A stretch of 64,000 nucleotides of DNA from an uncultured Chitinophagaceae bacterium (GCA_937919945.1 CALESY010000168.1:5100-69099); one strand, 5' to 3'. Shown: positions 37,099 to 46,234, counted from the stretch's first letter. The notes: generated by a model not told the origin, from the sequence alone. Translations and numbers: made by a program.

Positions 37099-38826
37099 AT
37101 GATAATTTTAGGTATCAATGCCTATCACGCAGACTCTAGCGCAGCTATACTGAAAGACGGAGAACTGATTGCCGCATCTGAAGAAGAAAGGTTTACAAGG
37201 GTAAAGCATTGGGCTGGCTTTCCTGAAAAAGCAATCCTGTTCTGCCTCAATGAATTAGGGATTACTATCAATGAGGTTGACCATATAGCCATAGGGAGAG
37301 ACCCGAAAGCAAAGTTGGGAAAGAAGATGATGTACCTTCTGAAAAACCCGCAAGGCGGATTGAAGACGGTACTGAACAGATTGAGCAATACTAAAAAAGT
37401 AGCTTCGCTCGAACAGGAGCTTTCGCGTATTACTGGCGTAGATGCTACATTGATTAAGCCTAAGATTCATAATGTAGAACACCATCGCAGCCATCTTGCA
37501 TCTGCATTTTTTGCCAGCCCTTATGATGAGGCAGCATTGCTATCTATTGATGGTTCGGGCGACTTCACCAGCACTATGATAGCTGTTGGTAAGGGTAATA
37601 AAATAGAAGTGCTCGACTCGGTAGATTTCCCCGTTTCTGTCGGTACGTTCTACACTGCCTTTACACAGTTTCTTGGTTTCCCGCATTACGGCGATGAATA
37701 CAAAGTAATGGGGCTTGCACCCTATGGCGAACCGAAATACGTAGATAAGATAAGAGATGTAATCAGGTTTACTGAAGACGGACTGTTTACATGGAATCAA
37801 AAATATTTTAAGTCCGCAAAAGATGTAGTGGTTACTTATGGTGATGACCATATACCGTTTGTAGGTAGTTTGTTTACACCTTACTTCGAGCAACAATTTG
37901 GTAAAGCAAGAACTAAAGCCGATGAGCTGACGCAATATCATAAAGATATGGCAGCTTCTGTACAACGTTTTACAGAAGAGTTAATTTTCCATATCGTCAA
38001 CCATTTGCAAAAGCGCACGGGTTTGAAGAACCTATGCATAGCGGGTGGTGTTGCACAGAACTCTGTTGCCAATGGTAAAATACTAGCGAATTCAGGTTTT
38101 GAAAATCTGTACATACCATCTGCAGGCCACGATGCCGGCATATCAATGGGTTCAGCATTTTATGTGTACAATCAGGTGCTGAGCCAACCTCGTGCAAAAG
38201 CAGTATACTCCGCATATACAGGTAGCAAATTCAGCAATGAAGAAATTGAAACATTCCTGAAAAGCCGCGATATAACCTACAAACGTTTGGATGATGCAGA
38301 CTTATATAATTACGTATCGGATAGATTGGTGAATGCAGGTGTTGTAGGTTGGTTTCAGGGGCGTGCAGAGTTTGGTCCACGTGCACTAGGTGCTCGTTCT
38401 ATTCTGGCAGACCCACGCCGCACAGATGCTAAAGACTTGCTCAATGCAAAAATTAAACGTCGTGAAAGTTTCCGTCCATTCGCTCCTTCTATATTAAAAG
38501 AATACGTGCCCGAATATTTTGAACGTACAGAAAATGTACCGTTCATGGAAAAAGTATTCCCTATAAAAAAAGAGAAGCATAGTGCGATACCCGCTGTTAC
38601 CCACGTTGATGGTACTGGTCGTTTGCAAAGTGTTGATAAAACAGTATCACCACGATACTATAATCTGATAGATGCATTTCGCCAAAAAACCGGGGTGCCG
38701 ATATTGCTAAATACATCTTTCAACGAAAACGAGCCCATCGTTAACACACCCGCCGAAGCACTTGATTGTTTCTTGCGTACAAAGATGGATATGCTGGTAC
38801 TGGAAAACTGTGTTATAGAAAGATAG
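37099..38826 (+). CDS. NodU/CmcH-family carbamoyltransferase
   Basis: A 575-residue O-carbamoyltransferase, likely to place carbamoyl groups on sugar hydroxyls using carbamoyl phosphate and ATP. The N-terminal Kae1-like domain begins ILGINAYHADSSAA and contains the metal-binding VEHHRSHLASAFF, SIDGSGD and CIAGGVAQNSVANG. The C-terminal domain has GRAEFGPRALGARSILADPR and PILLNTSFNENEPIV. Both domains are full length. The last base of its stop is the first base of the next gene's GTG start. Confidence 0.95.
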   Translation: MIILGINAYHADSSAAILKDGELIAASEEERFTRVKHWAGFPEKAILFCLNELGITINEVDHIAIGRDPKAKLGKKMMYLLKNPQGGLKTVLNRLSNTKKVASLEQELSRITGVDATLIKPKIHNVEHHRSHLASAFFASPYDEAALLSIDGSGDFTSTMIAVGKGNKIEVLDSVDFPVSVGTFYTAFTQFLGFPHYGDEYKVMGLAPYGEPKYVDKIRDVIRFTEDGLFTWNQKYFKSAKDVVVTYGDDHIPFVGSLFTPYFEQQFGKARTKADELTQYHKDMAASVQRFTEELIFHIVNHLQKRTGLKNLCIAGGVAQNSVANGKILANSGFENLYIPSAGHDAGISMGSAFYVYNQVLSQPRAKAVYSAYTGSKFSNEEIETFLKSRDITYKRLDDADLYNYVSDRLVNAGVVGWFQGRAEFGPRALGARSILADPRRTDAKDLLNAKIKRRESFRPFAPSILKEYVPEYFERTENVPFMEKVFPIKKEKHSAIPAVTHVDGTGRLQSVDKTVSPRYYNLIDAFRQKTGVPILLNTSFNENEPIVNTPAEALDCFLRTKMDMLVLENCVIER

Positions 38827-39965
38827 TGGCTAAGAAGCTTGTATTTGTAAACCAAACTGCGAACTACCTGTTTGCAGACATTATCAAAGCGTTTGCAGAT
38901 AAAATGCCTGATGCAAACATAGAGGCATGGTATGGCAGTTTTGATTACGATATAAGTAAACTACCCGATAATGTCAGTTTACACAATGGACCTGTTTACG
39001 ATCGCAGCAGTTTCACAAAACGTTTCAAATCTTGGTTGAAGTTTTATGTGTGGATGCGTAAGCGTGTAAAGCAATCTGGAGCAGATACTAAATTCTTCTT
39101 TGTATCAAATCCACCACTGTTCGTTTTTCTGCCACGTTTGCATAATAGAGAGTATGCTTGTTTGATATACGATTTGTATCCTGATGTGTTGGGTGGCTTT
39201 AAGAAAAATACCCTAACCAAGAGCATGGTGAATCGTTGGGCTAAACGAAATCGCACAGTATTGCCGGCAGCCCAAAAAATATTCACACTTGGTACAGGTT
39301 TAAAAACCGCCATCGAACAATACCTGCCAACATTAGCTAAAGATAAAGTACAGGTAGTGCCTATATGGAATAAAGAAGTAAATCAAGTGCCATCCAAAAG
39401 AGATTTTCGAAATGAATGGGGGTTAGAAGGCAAAAAAATAATCCTCTATTCAGGAAACATCGGTCTCACACACCCCTTGGAGTATATTGTTGACATTGCA
39501 AAAGCTTTGCAACAATATTCAGATTGGGCTATAGTAGTAGTAGGTAACGATAACAAAAAAGTGAAACTCAAGGACCTTGCAACAGGACTGGCTAATATAC
39601 AGTTTCACCCACCTGTACCATTTGAAGATTTATCACAACTATTGTCTATTGCTACATGGGGTTATGTAACGCTCGATACGAGTGCTACTAACAACTCTGT
39701 TCCAAGCAAAACATACAATTTGCTGGCGGCGGGCATACCATTACTCGCTATGGTCAATAGCGCTTCCGAAATAGCTTCTTTAATAGATGCATATAAAGTA
39801 GGTTTGTATTTTAAAGAGAACGAAGTAAACACGGTGGTTGAAAAACTACTGTCGGTAGATGAAAGACAATACCTTAATTTAAAACAAAACGCATTAGCCT
39901 GTGCGGCCAATTTCACACCGCAGTTGGCAAATAATTTTGTAGATAGTTTACAGTGGCATGTATAA
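38826..39965 (+). CDS. Glycosyltransferase family 4, WbuB-like
   Basis: A 379-residue GT-B protein with FVSNPPLFVFLPRLHN, LIYDLYPDVLGGF, VVPIWNKEV, ILYSGNIGLTHPLEYIVDIA and VPSKTYNLLAAGIPLLAM, the pattern of WbuB-like enzymes that often add the second sugar. The reading frame is open further upstream to an ATG at 38766, but that would overlap the carbamoyltransferase by 61 nt; GTG 38826 overlaps the previous stop by one base (TAGTG) and puts the first beta strand (KKLVFVNQ) right after the start. It overlaps the priming transferase by 8 nt. Confidence 0.87.
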   Translation: MAKKLVFVNQTANYLFADIIKAFADKMPDANIEAWYGSFDYDISKLPDNVSLHNGPVYDRSSFTKRFKSWLKFYVWMRKRVKQSGADTKFFFVSNPPLFVFLPRLHNREYACLIYDLYPDVLGGFKKNTLTKSMVNRWAKRNRTVLPAAQKIFTLGTGLKTAIEQYLPTLAKDKVQVVPIWNKEVNQVPSKRDFRNEWGLEGKKIILYSGNIGLTHPLEYIVDIAKALQQYSDWAIVVVGNDNKKVKLKDLATGLANIQFHPPVPFEDLSQLLSIATWGYVTLDTSATNNSVPSKTYNLLAAGIPLLAMVNSASEIASLIDAYKVGLYFKENEVNTVVEKLLSVDERQYLNLKQNALACAANFTPQLANNFVDSLQWHV

Positions 39966-40575
39966 GCAGCTGATAAAACCATTCTTAGATAAACTGATTG
40001 CGCTGACAGGCTTTATTGTCCTGTCTCCATTGTTTGTATTAGCTACTATACTGTTGTTTTTTGCTAATCATGGCAAGCCGTTTTTTTTTCAGCCACGCCC
40101 CGGCAAGGGTGGCAGAATATTCCGCATCATCAAGTTTAAAACCATGAACGATGCCAAAGACGAAAACGGGCAGTTGCTTTCTGATGCAAAACGCCTTACA
40201 GTTGTTGGCAGTATAGTTCGCAAGACATCTATTGACGAAATACCACAACTACTGAATGTGCTGATAGGCGACATGAGCCTGATAGGTCCACGCCCTTTAC
40301 TGGCAGAGTATCTGCCACTTTATAACGAACGCCAACGCCGTAGGCACGAAGTGAAACCCGGTATTACAGGTTGGGCACAGGTAAACGGTCGCAATTCCAT
40401 ATCTTGGGAAGAGAAATTTGAACTGGACGTGTATTACGTTGATAATATATCCTTGTTGCTCGATGTTAAGATTTTGTTGATGACGGTGGTCAACGTATTT
40501 CGTGGCAAAGGCATCAGTCAGGAAGGTGCAGCAACAATGGAAAAATTTAAAGGTACACCAAAGCAGGTAGCATGA
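39958..40575 (+). CDS. Priming phosphoglycosyl transferase, PglC-like
   Basis: A 205-residue monotopic phosphoglycosyl transferase, which starts the glycan by moving a sugar phosphate onto undecaprenyl phosphate at the inner membrane. A re-entrant hydrophobic segment occupies about residues 12-36. The catalytic Asp-Glu dyad is in KTSIDEIPQL, with KFKTMNDA, DMSLIGPRPLL and KPGITGWAQVNGRN in family order. The small size matches PglC rather than the larger WcaJ/WbaP group. The next two genes resemble PglD and PglE, so diNAc-bacillosamine-1-phosphate is the likely substrate. Confidence 0.93.
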   Translation: MYKQLIKPFLDKLIALTGFIVLSPLFVLATILLFFANHGKPFFFQPRPGKGGRIFRIIKFKTMNDAKDENGQLLSDAKRLTVVGSIVRKTSIDEIPQLLNVLIGDMSLIGPRPLLAEYLPLYNERQRRRHEVKPGITGWAQVNGRNSISWEEKFELDVYYVDNISLLLDVKILLMTVVNVFRGKGISQEGAATMEKFKGTPKQVA

Positions 40576-41177
40576 TATTATTTGGCGCAAGCGGGCATGG
40601 TAAAGTAATTATAGACATACTGGAGTTAAACGGTGTGGACGATATAGTGATATGGGATGATAATTCCGTAATACCGGTATGGGGCTACGCAACAAAGAAG
40701 CCCGATATAGCTCAATTGTCAGATGAGCCGATTATCATTTCCATAGGCAGTAACGACAGCAGAAAAAAAGTTATTGAACGATTGCCTGGAGAAGCAAACT
40801 ATATTGTTGCTATTCATCCGCAGGCAATATTGGCAAGAACGGTGAATGTAGATAACGGCACAGTTATTATGGCTGGTGTGGTTATCAACCCCGATACTAA
40901 TATCGGTAAGCATTGTATCATCAATACCAATGCTTCTGTCGACCATGATTGCACTATTGGCGATTATGTACATATTTCACCTAATGTAGCTCTATGCGGT
41001 AATGTAACAGTTGGCGAGGGTACACATATAGGTGCCGGTAGTGTAGTGATACCCGGTAAGAAAATTGGCAAATGGTGTGTGATAGGTGCCGGTACAGTAG
41101 TGATTGATGATGTGCCCGATTATGCAACTGTGGTTGGCAACCCCGGCAGAGTAATAAAAATTTCAAAGAAAGATTAG
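40572..41177 (+). CDS. UDP-4-amino-sugar N-acetyltransferase, PglD-like
   Basis: A 201-residue protein with an N-terminal Rossmann-like nucleotide-sugar domain (ILFGASGHGKVIIDILELNG) and a C-terminal left-handed beta-helix (NIGKHCIINTNASVDHDCTIG, HISPNVALCGNVTVGEG, HIGAGSVVIPGKKIG). The His in SVDHD is the expected catalytic base. PglD acetylates the 4-amino group of UDP-4-amino-6-deoxy-GlcNAc. The ATGA overlap with the priming transferase and the adjacent aminotransferase give strong context. Confidence 0.92.
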   Translation: MILFGASGHGKVIIDILELNGVDDIVIWDDNSVIPVWGYATKKPDIAQLSDEPIIISIGSNDSRKKVIERLPGEANYIVAIHPQAILARTVNVDNGTVIMAGVVINPDTNIGKHCIINTNASVDHDCTIGDYVHISPNVALCGNVTVGEGTHIGAGSVVIPGKKIGKWCVIGAGTVVIDDVPDYATVVGNPGRVIKISKKD

Positions 41178-41183
41178 CGATAC

Positions 41184-42317
41184 ATGAATCCGAAAATCTG
41201 GCTTTCATCGCCACACATGGGCGGTACAGAACTCAACTATATCCATGAAGCGTTTGATACCAATTGGGTAGCACCACTGGGCCCGAACGTTGATAATTTT
41301 GAAAAAAGCATCTCGTTCTTTTTGCAGGAAGATGTACACGTAGCGGCATTAAGTTCCGGTACTGCTGCATTGCACCTTGCTCTGATACTGGCATGTGTAG
41401 AAGCAGGTGATGAAGTAATATGCCAAAGCATGACATTTTCGGCAAGTGCTAACCCAATTGTATACCTTGGTGCGAAGCCGGTGTTTGTAGATAGCGAACC
41501 CGATACATGGAATATGTCGCCTGCATTGTTAGAACAAGCTATACAAGACAGGATAGCAAAAGGTAAAACACCTAAAGCCATCATCCCCGTACACCTTTAT
41601 GGTATGCCAGCTAAGATGGACGAGATACAAGCCATTGCAGATAAGTATAGCATCATCGTAATAGAAGACGCAGCTGAAGCATTGGGCTCTCACATCAATG
41701 GTAAAATGTGTGGTACGTATGGCTTAATGAGCGCTTTGTCTTTCAATGGTAATAAAATCATTACTACATCGGGTGGTGGGGCATTGGTGGCGCATAGTAA
41801 AGACCTTGCTCAAAAAGCGACATTCCTTGCTACGCAAGCAAGAGACGCTGCACCGCATTACGAACATTCGCACATCGGTTACAACTACCGTATGAGCAAT
41901 ATTTGTGCAGGTATAGGCTGCGGACAAATGGAAGTATTAGCGAAACGTATTGAGCAACGCCGTGCGATATATACACGCTACTACAACAAACTAAAAGACT
42001 TACAGGGCATATCTTTTGTAGATGAACCCACTGGTTGTTTCAGCAATCGTTGGTTGACGACAATATTGGTAGATGCTGAAAAAACTAATGGCATATCGCG
42101 AGACACAATCAGGTTGGCGCTGAATGAAGATAATATTGAATCGCGCCCTTTATGGAAACCTATGCACCTGCAACCCATTTTTACATCAGCATCTTTCTAC
42201 GGTGATGGTACGTCTGAGCGTCTTTTTCGAGATGGTCTATGCCTGCCCTCAGGCTCAAACCTTACCGATGCCGATTTCGAACGCATATTCGCTGTGTTAG
42301 ATAAAGTATTCAGTTAA
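41184..42317 (+). CDS. UDP-4-keto-sugar aminotransferase, PglE-like (DegT family)
   Basis: A 377-residue PLP-dependent aminotransferase beginning KIWLSSPHMGGTELNYI, which is typical of the PglE sub-family. It has LSSGTAALHLAL, IEDAAEALGSHING and the PLP Lys in SFNGNKIITTSGGGALV. In the bacillosamine pathway it aminates UDP-4-keto-6-deoxy-GlcNAc made by the PglF dehydratase; no pglF is present in this window. It is the last gene of the run, 17 nt before a strong bidirectional terminator. Confidence 0.92.
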   Translation: MNPKIWLSSPHMGGTELNYIHEAFDTNWVAPLGPNVDNFEKSISFFLQEDVHVAALSSGTAALHLALILACVEAGDEVICQSMTFSASANPIVYLGAKPVFVDSEPDTWNMSPALLEQAIQDRIAKGKTPKAIIPVHLYGMPAKMDEIQAIADKYSIIVIEDAAEALGSHINGKMCGTYGLMSALSFNGNKIITTSGGGALVAHSKDLAQKATFLATQARDAAPHYEHSHIGYNYRMSNICAGIGCGQMEVLAKRIEQRRAIYTRYYNKLKDLQGISFVDEPTGCFSNRWLTTILVDAEKTNGISRDTIRLALNEDNIESRPLWKPMHLQPIFTSASFYGDGTSERLFRDGLCLPSGSNLTDADFERIFAVLDKVFS

Positions 42318-42334
42318 TTATATTACAACACATA

Positions 42335-42366
42335 AAAAAGTCCCGTTCATTTGAACGGGACTTTTT
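42335..42366. terminator. Bidirectional intrinsic terminator closing the polysaccharide operon
   Basis: A perfect 9-bp stem GTCCCGTTC/GAACGGGAC (42340-42348 and 42353-42361) with an ATTT loop is flanked by five A on the left and five T on the right, so it can act on both strands. It lies between the convergent 3' ends of the pglE-like gene (42317) and the DUF3098 gene (42389). Confidence 0.95.
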
Positions 42367-42388
42367 CGTTTATGTAGTTGTTAATCAA

Positions 42389-42664
42389 TTATGCTTGTGT
42401 GTCAACAGGCTTTTTCATGATGGCATATACTTCTATTGCAAAACCAATCAATATCAGCAACGGTGCTATGGTGATGCGTGTTGTGCTATACACCTCGTCG
42501 TAGTTAAACTTGTTGGGGTCGGCACTTTTGCCGCCACTCATCAGCAAGAAACCGATGAGTATTACCACTACACCGCCAATCATCCACATATAGTTGCTTT
42601 TGTCAAACAGGAAGGTTTGGTTGCCTTTAGGTGTCAAATCTTTTGTGCTTTTTGTTGTAGCCAT
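42389..42664 (-). CDS. DUF3098 family small membrane protein
   Basis: A 91-residue protein with two hydrophobic segments (WMIGGVVVILIGFLLM and ITIAPLLILIGFAIEVYAIM) separated by a polar loop containing SADPNKFNYDEVYSTTRI. This matches DUF3098, a Bacteroidota family regularly encoded next to ftsX, as here (24 nt downstream of it). Function unknown; a link to the FtsEX divisome complex is suggested by linkage only. Confidence 0.85.
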   Translation of the reverse strand: MATTKSTKDLTPKGNQTFLFDKSNYMWMIGGVVVILIGFLLMSGGKSADPNKFNYDEVYSTTRITIAPLLILIGFAIEVYAIMKKPVDTQA

Positions 42665-42688
42665 AGTTTACAATATTAGAAAACAATT

Positions 42689-43546
42689 TTAATAAAGGTC
42701 GTCAACGTGCATTTTTAAGTATTTCACTACAGAACGGTGCGTACTGAGTAGCGATATTAATATACCCACCACCAACATGCCTATTACAAGTACTGCCAGC
42801 AGCCCCGGTTCGCGTAGCGCGCGCACAGGTGGAAACCAGCTTTCGGCAAATGATATTACTATCCACAAACCTATGACAGAAATCACACCGCTTATCAAGC
42901 CGTTGAGTATCGCGCGTTTGTCAAACGGACGAGATATGAAGTAGCGTGTAGCGCCTACCATCTGCATAGTCTTTATCAGGAAGCGGTTGCTGAACATGGC
43001 CAACCTCACAGTATTATCTATCAGTATCACCACCACAATAAAAAGCAATAGCGATATTGCACCCAGTATCAACCCTATCTTACGGAAGTTGCTGTTGATA
43101 TTATCTACCACTGTGTTGGGGTATGCCACATCGCGTACCACATTGCTCTGCATGGCAAACTGCTTTATCTTATCAAGGCTGTCCTTGTTCACATATTCCG
43201 AATGCAGGTTTAGCGTGATAGATGCATACAGCGGGTTAAAGTCCAGCAATTCAGAAAACTCTTCGCCACCTTCTTCAAAAAATTTCTTCGCCGCTTCTTC
43301 TTTTGTTATTACCCCTGTCTTACGGGTGAAAGGTTGGTTATCTAATATCGCCCGTAGTTTTTGTATGTTTTCCTCGCGGGTATTATCATGCAGTATCACC
43401 TCCACCTGTATGTCTTCTTTAAAGACACGGCTCAAGGCGCGTCCGTTTATCATCAGCCAGCCAAGGTTGCCCAAGAGGAACAACACCAGCGAGATACCGA
43501 TGATGGCATATATATAAGATGGTTTAGCTTTCTTTCCGGTTGACAT
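42689..43546 (-). CDS. ftsX: Cell-division ABC permease FtsX
   Basis: A 285-residue permease with an N-terminal transmembrane helix (YIYAIIGISLVLFLLGNLGW), a periplasmic domain including EDIQVEVILHDNTREE, then three C-terminal helices and an ATRYFISRPFDKRAILNG coupling region. FtsX pairs with the FtsE ATPase to control peptidoglycan hydrolases at the septum; ftsE is not adjacent, which is common in Bacteroidota. Transcribed toward the DUF3098 gene. Confidence 0.93.
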   Translation of the reverse strand: MSTGKKAKPSYIYAIIGISLVLFLLGNLGWLMINGRALSRVFKEDIQVEVILHDNTREENIQKLRAILDNQPFTRKTGVITKEEAAKKFFEEGGEEFSELLDFNPLYASITLNLHSEYVNKDSLDKIKQFAMQSNVVRDVAYPNTVVDNINSNFRKIGLILGAISLLLFIVVVILIDNTVRLAMFSNRFLIKTMQMVGATRYFISRPFDKRAILNGLISGVISVIGLWIVISFAESWFPPVRALREPGLLAVLVIGMLVVGILISLLSTHRSVVKYLKMHVDDLY

Positions 43547-43696
43547 TCATTTTTCTTATCGCTCAAAAATAGAAAAATAAGGCAGAAAACAGGGGTACGT
43601 CTTGCTTTTTGCACCGTATTTAACAATTTCATTTATGTATCTCCGTTATATACCCAACCAACATTTGTCTATTTTAGCCAACGAATCAATCAACAC

Positions 43697-44830
43697 ATGC
43701 AGGATTTAACCCATTTCTTTGCCAACAGGCATTTCATCGAAACAAAACCAACCGGCACATACCAGTCAATGCAGCTGGGTGCCAACATACAATTTGCCAC
43801 TCAGGACAATTTTGATTGGGATGACGCGGAGATAGTAATAGTAGGCTGTGGCGAGCAGCGTGGCGAAAACGAAGAAGCTTCTTACAGCAATGCCCCCGAT
43901 GCCATCAGGGAAGAATTATACAAAATGTATTCCTGGCATCCGGCTGTAAAAATTACGGATGCGGGCAATATACTGGAAGGTGCAAGCGTGGGCGATACAC
44001 GCGCGGCTTTGCGTACTGTATTGTACGAACTGCAACAGGCTGGCAAAACAGTCATAGTACTCGGCGGCTCTCACGACCTGACACTGCAACAATACGAGGC
44101 ATTTAAAAAATCTGAAAAGATGATAAATGCAACGGTAGCAGATATGTTGATAGACCTTGACGAAAGCGAATCCGTTACATCCGCTAGTTTTTTAATGGAT
44201 ATGCTGACGGGGCAACCCAATTTTGTATCACACTATAGTCACATCGGTTTTCAGAGCTACTACGCGCATCCGCGTATGCTCGAAACATTGGATAAACTCC
44301 GTTTCGACTTTTACCGCCTCGGCAAAGTGCGAGAACATTTTGAAGATGTAGAGCCTGTATTGCGCAATAGCAATCTGTTCAGTTTCGATATGTCTGCTAT
44401 CAGATACAGCGATGCGCCTGTTAATATCAATGGTTCACCTAACGGCTTTACGGGCGACGAGGCTTGCATCCTTACCCGCTATGCAGGTATGGGTACTAAC
44501 CTCAGTTCATTTGGCATCTATGGTTACGAGCCAAAGAACGATGTACACAATATGACGGCCAAACTCATATCGCAAATGATATGGTATTTTATTGATGGCT
44601 ATTTAGTACGCAAAGCAGAAGCTAATCTTACAGACCACGACGAGTTTATATCTTTCCACGTAGCATTTACCGAAAACGAAACGGTATTTCTGAAAAGCAA
44701 GCGTACCAACCGTTGGTGGATGAAGTTGCCTAATGGCAGCTATGTACCCTGCTCATACAACGATTACATTGCTGCCAGCAACGATGAGATACCCGAACGC
44801 TGGCTTCGTGAGCAGGAACGCCTTATCTGA
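43697..44830 (+). CDS. Arginase/formiminoglutamase-fold protein with degraded metal motifs
   Basis: A 377-residue ureohydrolase-fold protein. The first metal motif is recognisable as GGSHD (residues 123-127), but the usual DAHxD appears as LIDLDES (151-157) and the usual SFDxDxxDP as SFDMSAIRYSD (229-239), so several of the six Mn ligands are changed. A C-terminal extension of about 90 residues (HDEFISFHVAF to the end) is absent from classical arginases. Bacteroidota homologues are usually named formimidoylglutamase, but catalysis is doubtful here. It is separately transcribed, opposite to ftsX, with a 150-nt gap (43547-43696) in which I see no clear promoter pair. Confidence 0.75.
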   Translation: MQDLTHFFANRHFIETKPTGTYQSMQLGANIQFATQDNFDWDDAEIVIVGCGEQRGENEEASYSNAPDAIREELYKMYSWHPAVKITDAGNILEGASVGDTRAALRTVLYELQQAGKTVIVLGGSHDLTLQQYEAFKKSEKMINATVADMLIDLDESESVTSASFLMDMLTGQPNFVSHYSHIGFQSYYAHPRMLETLDKLRFDFYRLGKVREHFEDVEPVLRNSNLFSFDMSAIRYSDAPVNINGSPNGFTGDEACILTRYAGMGTNLSSFGIYGYEPKNDVHNMTAKLISQMIWYFIDGYLVRKAEANLTDHDEFISFHVAFTENETVFLKSKRTNRWWMKLPNGSYVPCSYNDYIAASNDEIPERWLREQERLI

Positions 44831-44851
44831 TAGTATTTGCTACAAATAACG

Positions 44852-44859
44852 TAATTTTG
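44852..44859 (+). promoter_or_regulatory. Possible Bacteroidota -7 element for hflX
   Basis: TAATTTTG matches the TAnnTTTG consensus of Bacteroidota sigma-A promoters and would place transcription start about 35 nt before the hflX ATG. A TTTG at 44836-44839 is only 12 nt upstream, too close for the -33 element, so the match rests on the -7 box alone. Confidence 0.42.
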
Positions 44860-44900
44860 CATAGTGAACCATCCGCACAGCGGGTGGTTTTTGTTTCCGC

Positions 44901-46088
44901 ATGATTGAGAATAAGAACATTATTAAGAACGAAGAGAAGGCTGTGTTGGTAGGTTTGGTGCACAAAACCCAGACCGAAGCACAGACAGTAGAGTATTTGG
45001 CAGAGTTGGCCTTCCTTGCCGAAACGGCTGGCGCGCAAACGGTGAAATCGTTTATGCAAAAACTACCACACCCCGATAGCAAAACCTTTGTGGGCAAAGG
45101 CAAGCTGGAAGAGATACGTGAGTATGTAAAAGCAAAGGGTGTAAACCTCGTGATATTCGATGATGAATTGACAGGCTCTCAAATAGGTAATATCACCGAT
45201 GCCATTGGCGTAAAAGTGATAGACCGTAGTGACTTGATACTGGATATTTTTGCCCGCCGTGCTAAAACGGCACAGGCAAAAGTACAGGTAGAACTGGCAC
45301 AGTATCAGTACATACTACCCCGCCTGCGTGGTATGTGGAAGCACTTGGAGCGGCAAGGTGGTGGTATCGGTTCGCGTGGCCCGGGCGAAACAGAAATAGA
45401 AACCGACCGTCGTATCGTTAAAGATAAAATCGCACTGCTACGCCGCCGATTGGGCGAGATTGACAAGCAAGCTGCCACACAAAGGCAAGAGCGTGGTGTG
45501 TATATACGTGTAGCATTGGTGGGTTATACCAACGTTGGTAAGAGTACGTTGATGACACTGCTCACTAAGTCGGAAGTATTCGCGGAAAATAAACTATTCG
45601 CTACACTCGATACCACTACCCGAAAAGTGGTGTACGAGCAAACACCTTTCTTGCTCAGCGATACGGTGGGCTTCATCCGCAAGCTGCCGCACCACTTGGT
45701 AGAAAGTTTTAAAAGTACATTGGACGAAGTACGTGAAGCGGATTGCCTGCTGCATGTGGTAGATATATCGCACCCTGCATACGAAGACCAGATGGGTGTA
45801 GTAAATAAAACCCTGCAAGACATTGGCGCTTTCGATAAGCCAATCGTTACCATCTTCAATAAAATGGACCTGTACGAAGAGCGCGTATTTGACGAATGGT
45901 TGGACAGTGAAGTGAAAGAAGACCTGCTACGCCAGCTAAAAGCCCGTTGGGAGCATGAAACATCGGGCAGGTGCGTATTCATCTCCGCCACCGAACGCCG
46001 CAATATAGACGCGCTCCGCCAAACCATACTCGACAAGGTAAAAGAGCTCTACGCAATCCGCTATCCTTATCTTACGCAGTTTTATTGA
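44901..46088 (+). CDS. hflX: Ribosome-associated GTPase HflX
   Basis: A 395-residue GTPase that splits stalled ribosomes. The N-terminal domain carries FVGKGKLEEI, LVIFDDELTGSQ and GGGIGSRGPGETEIETDRR, diagnostic for HflX. The G domain has G1 GYTNVGKST, the ATLDTTTR switch, G3 DTVGFI and G4 NKMD. The ATG at 44901 gives a normal N-terminus. A 420-nt gap follows the gene. Confidence 0.96.
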   Translation: MIENKNIIKNEEKAVLVGLVHKTQTEAQTVEYLAELAFLAETAGAQTVKSFMQKLPHPDSKTFVGKGKLEEIREYVKAKGVNLVIFDDELTGSQIGNITDAIGVKVIDRSDLILDIFARRAKTAQAKVQVELAQYQYILPRLRGMWKHLERQGGGIGSRGPGETEIETDRRIVKDKIALLRRRLGEIDKQAATQRQERGVYIRVALVGYTNVGKSTLMTLLTKSEVFAENKLFATLDTTTRKVVYEQTPFLLSDTVGFIRKLPHHLVESFKSTLDEVREADCLLHVVDISHPAYEDQMGVVNKTLQDIGAFDKPIVTIFNKMDLYEERVFDEWLDSEVKEDLLRQLKARWEHETSGRCVFISATERRNIDALRQTILDKVKELYAIRYPYLTQFY

Positions 46089-46234
46089 TTGATATAAAAG
46101 TTGTAAATTTGCTATTATAATATTTCACAGAAATATTGATTGCTCTTTGACATACCTTATTCCCTAAACACTGTTAACTATATATATAATTTTAGTTAAG
46201 CTATTGTGTGCTCTATTAGTTGATAGTTAATATT

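Noticed and set aside
38766..38825. Upstream ATG for the WbuB-like glycosyltransferase
   Set aside because: It would overlap the carbamoyltransferase coding region by 61 nt and add 20 residues before the first beta strand; GTG 38826 is better placed.
43564..43571. TATTTTTG on the - strand as an ftsX promoter
   Set aside because: It would leave a leader of only about a dozen bases and no -33 TTTG is present; AT-rich sequence makes chance matches common.
46140..46160. CTCTTTGACA resembling a Bacteroidota rRNA leader motif
   Set aside because: No rRNA sequence follows; the match is short and lies in AT-rich spacer.
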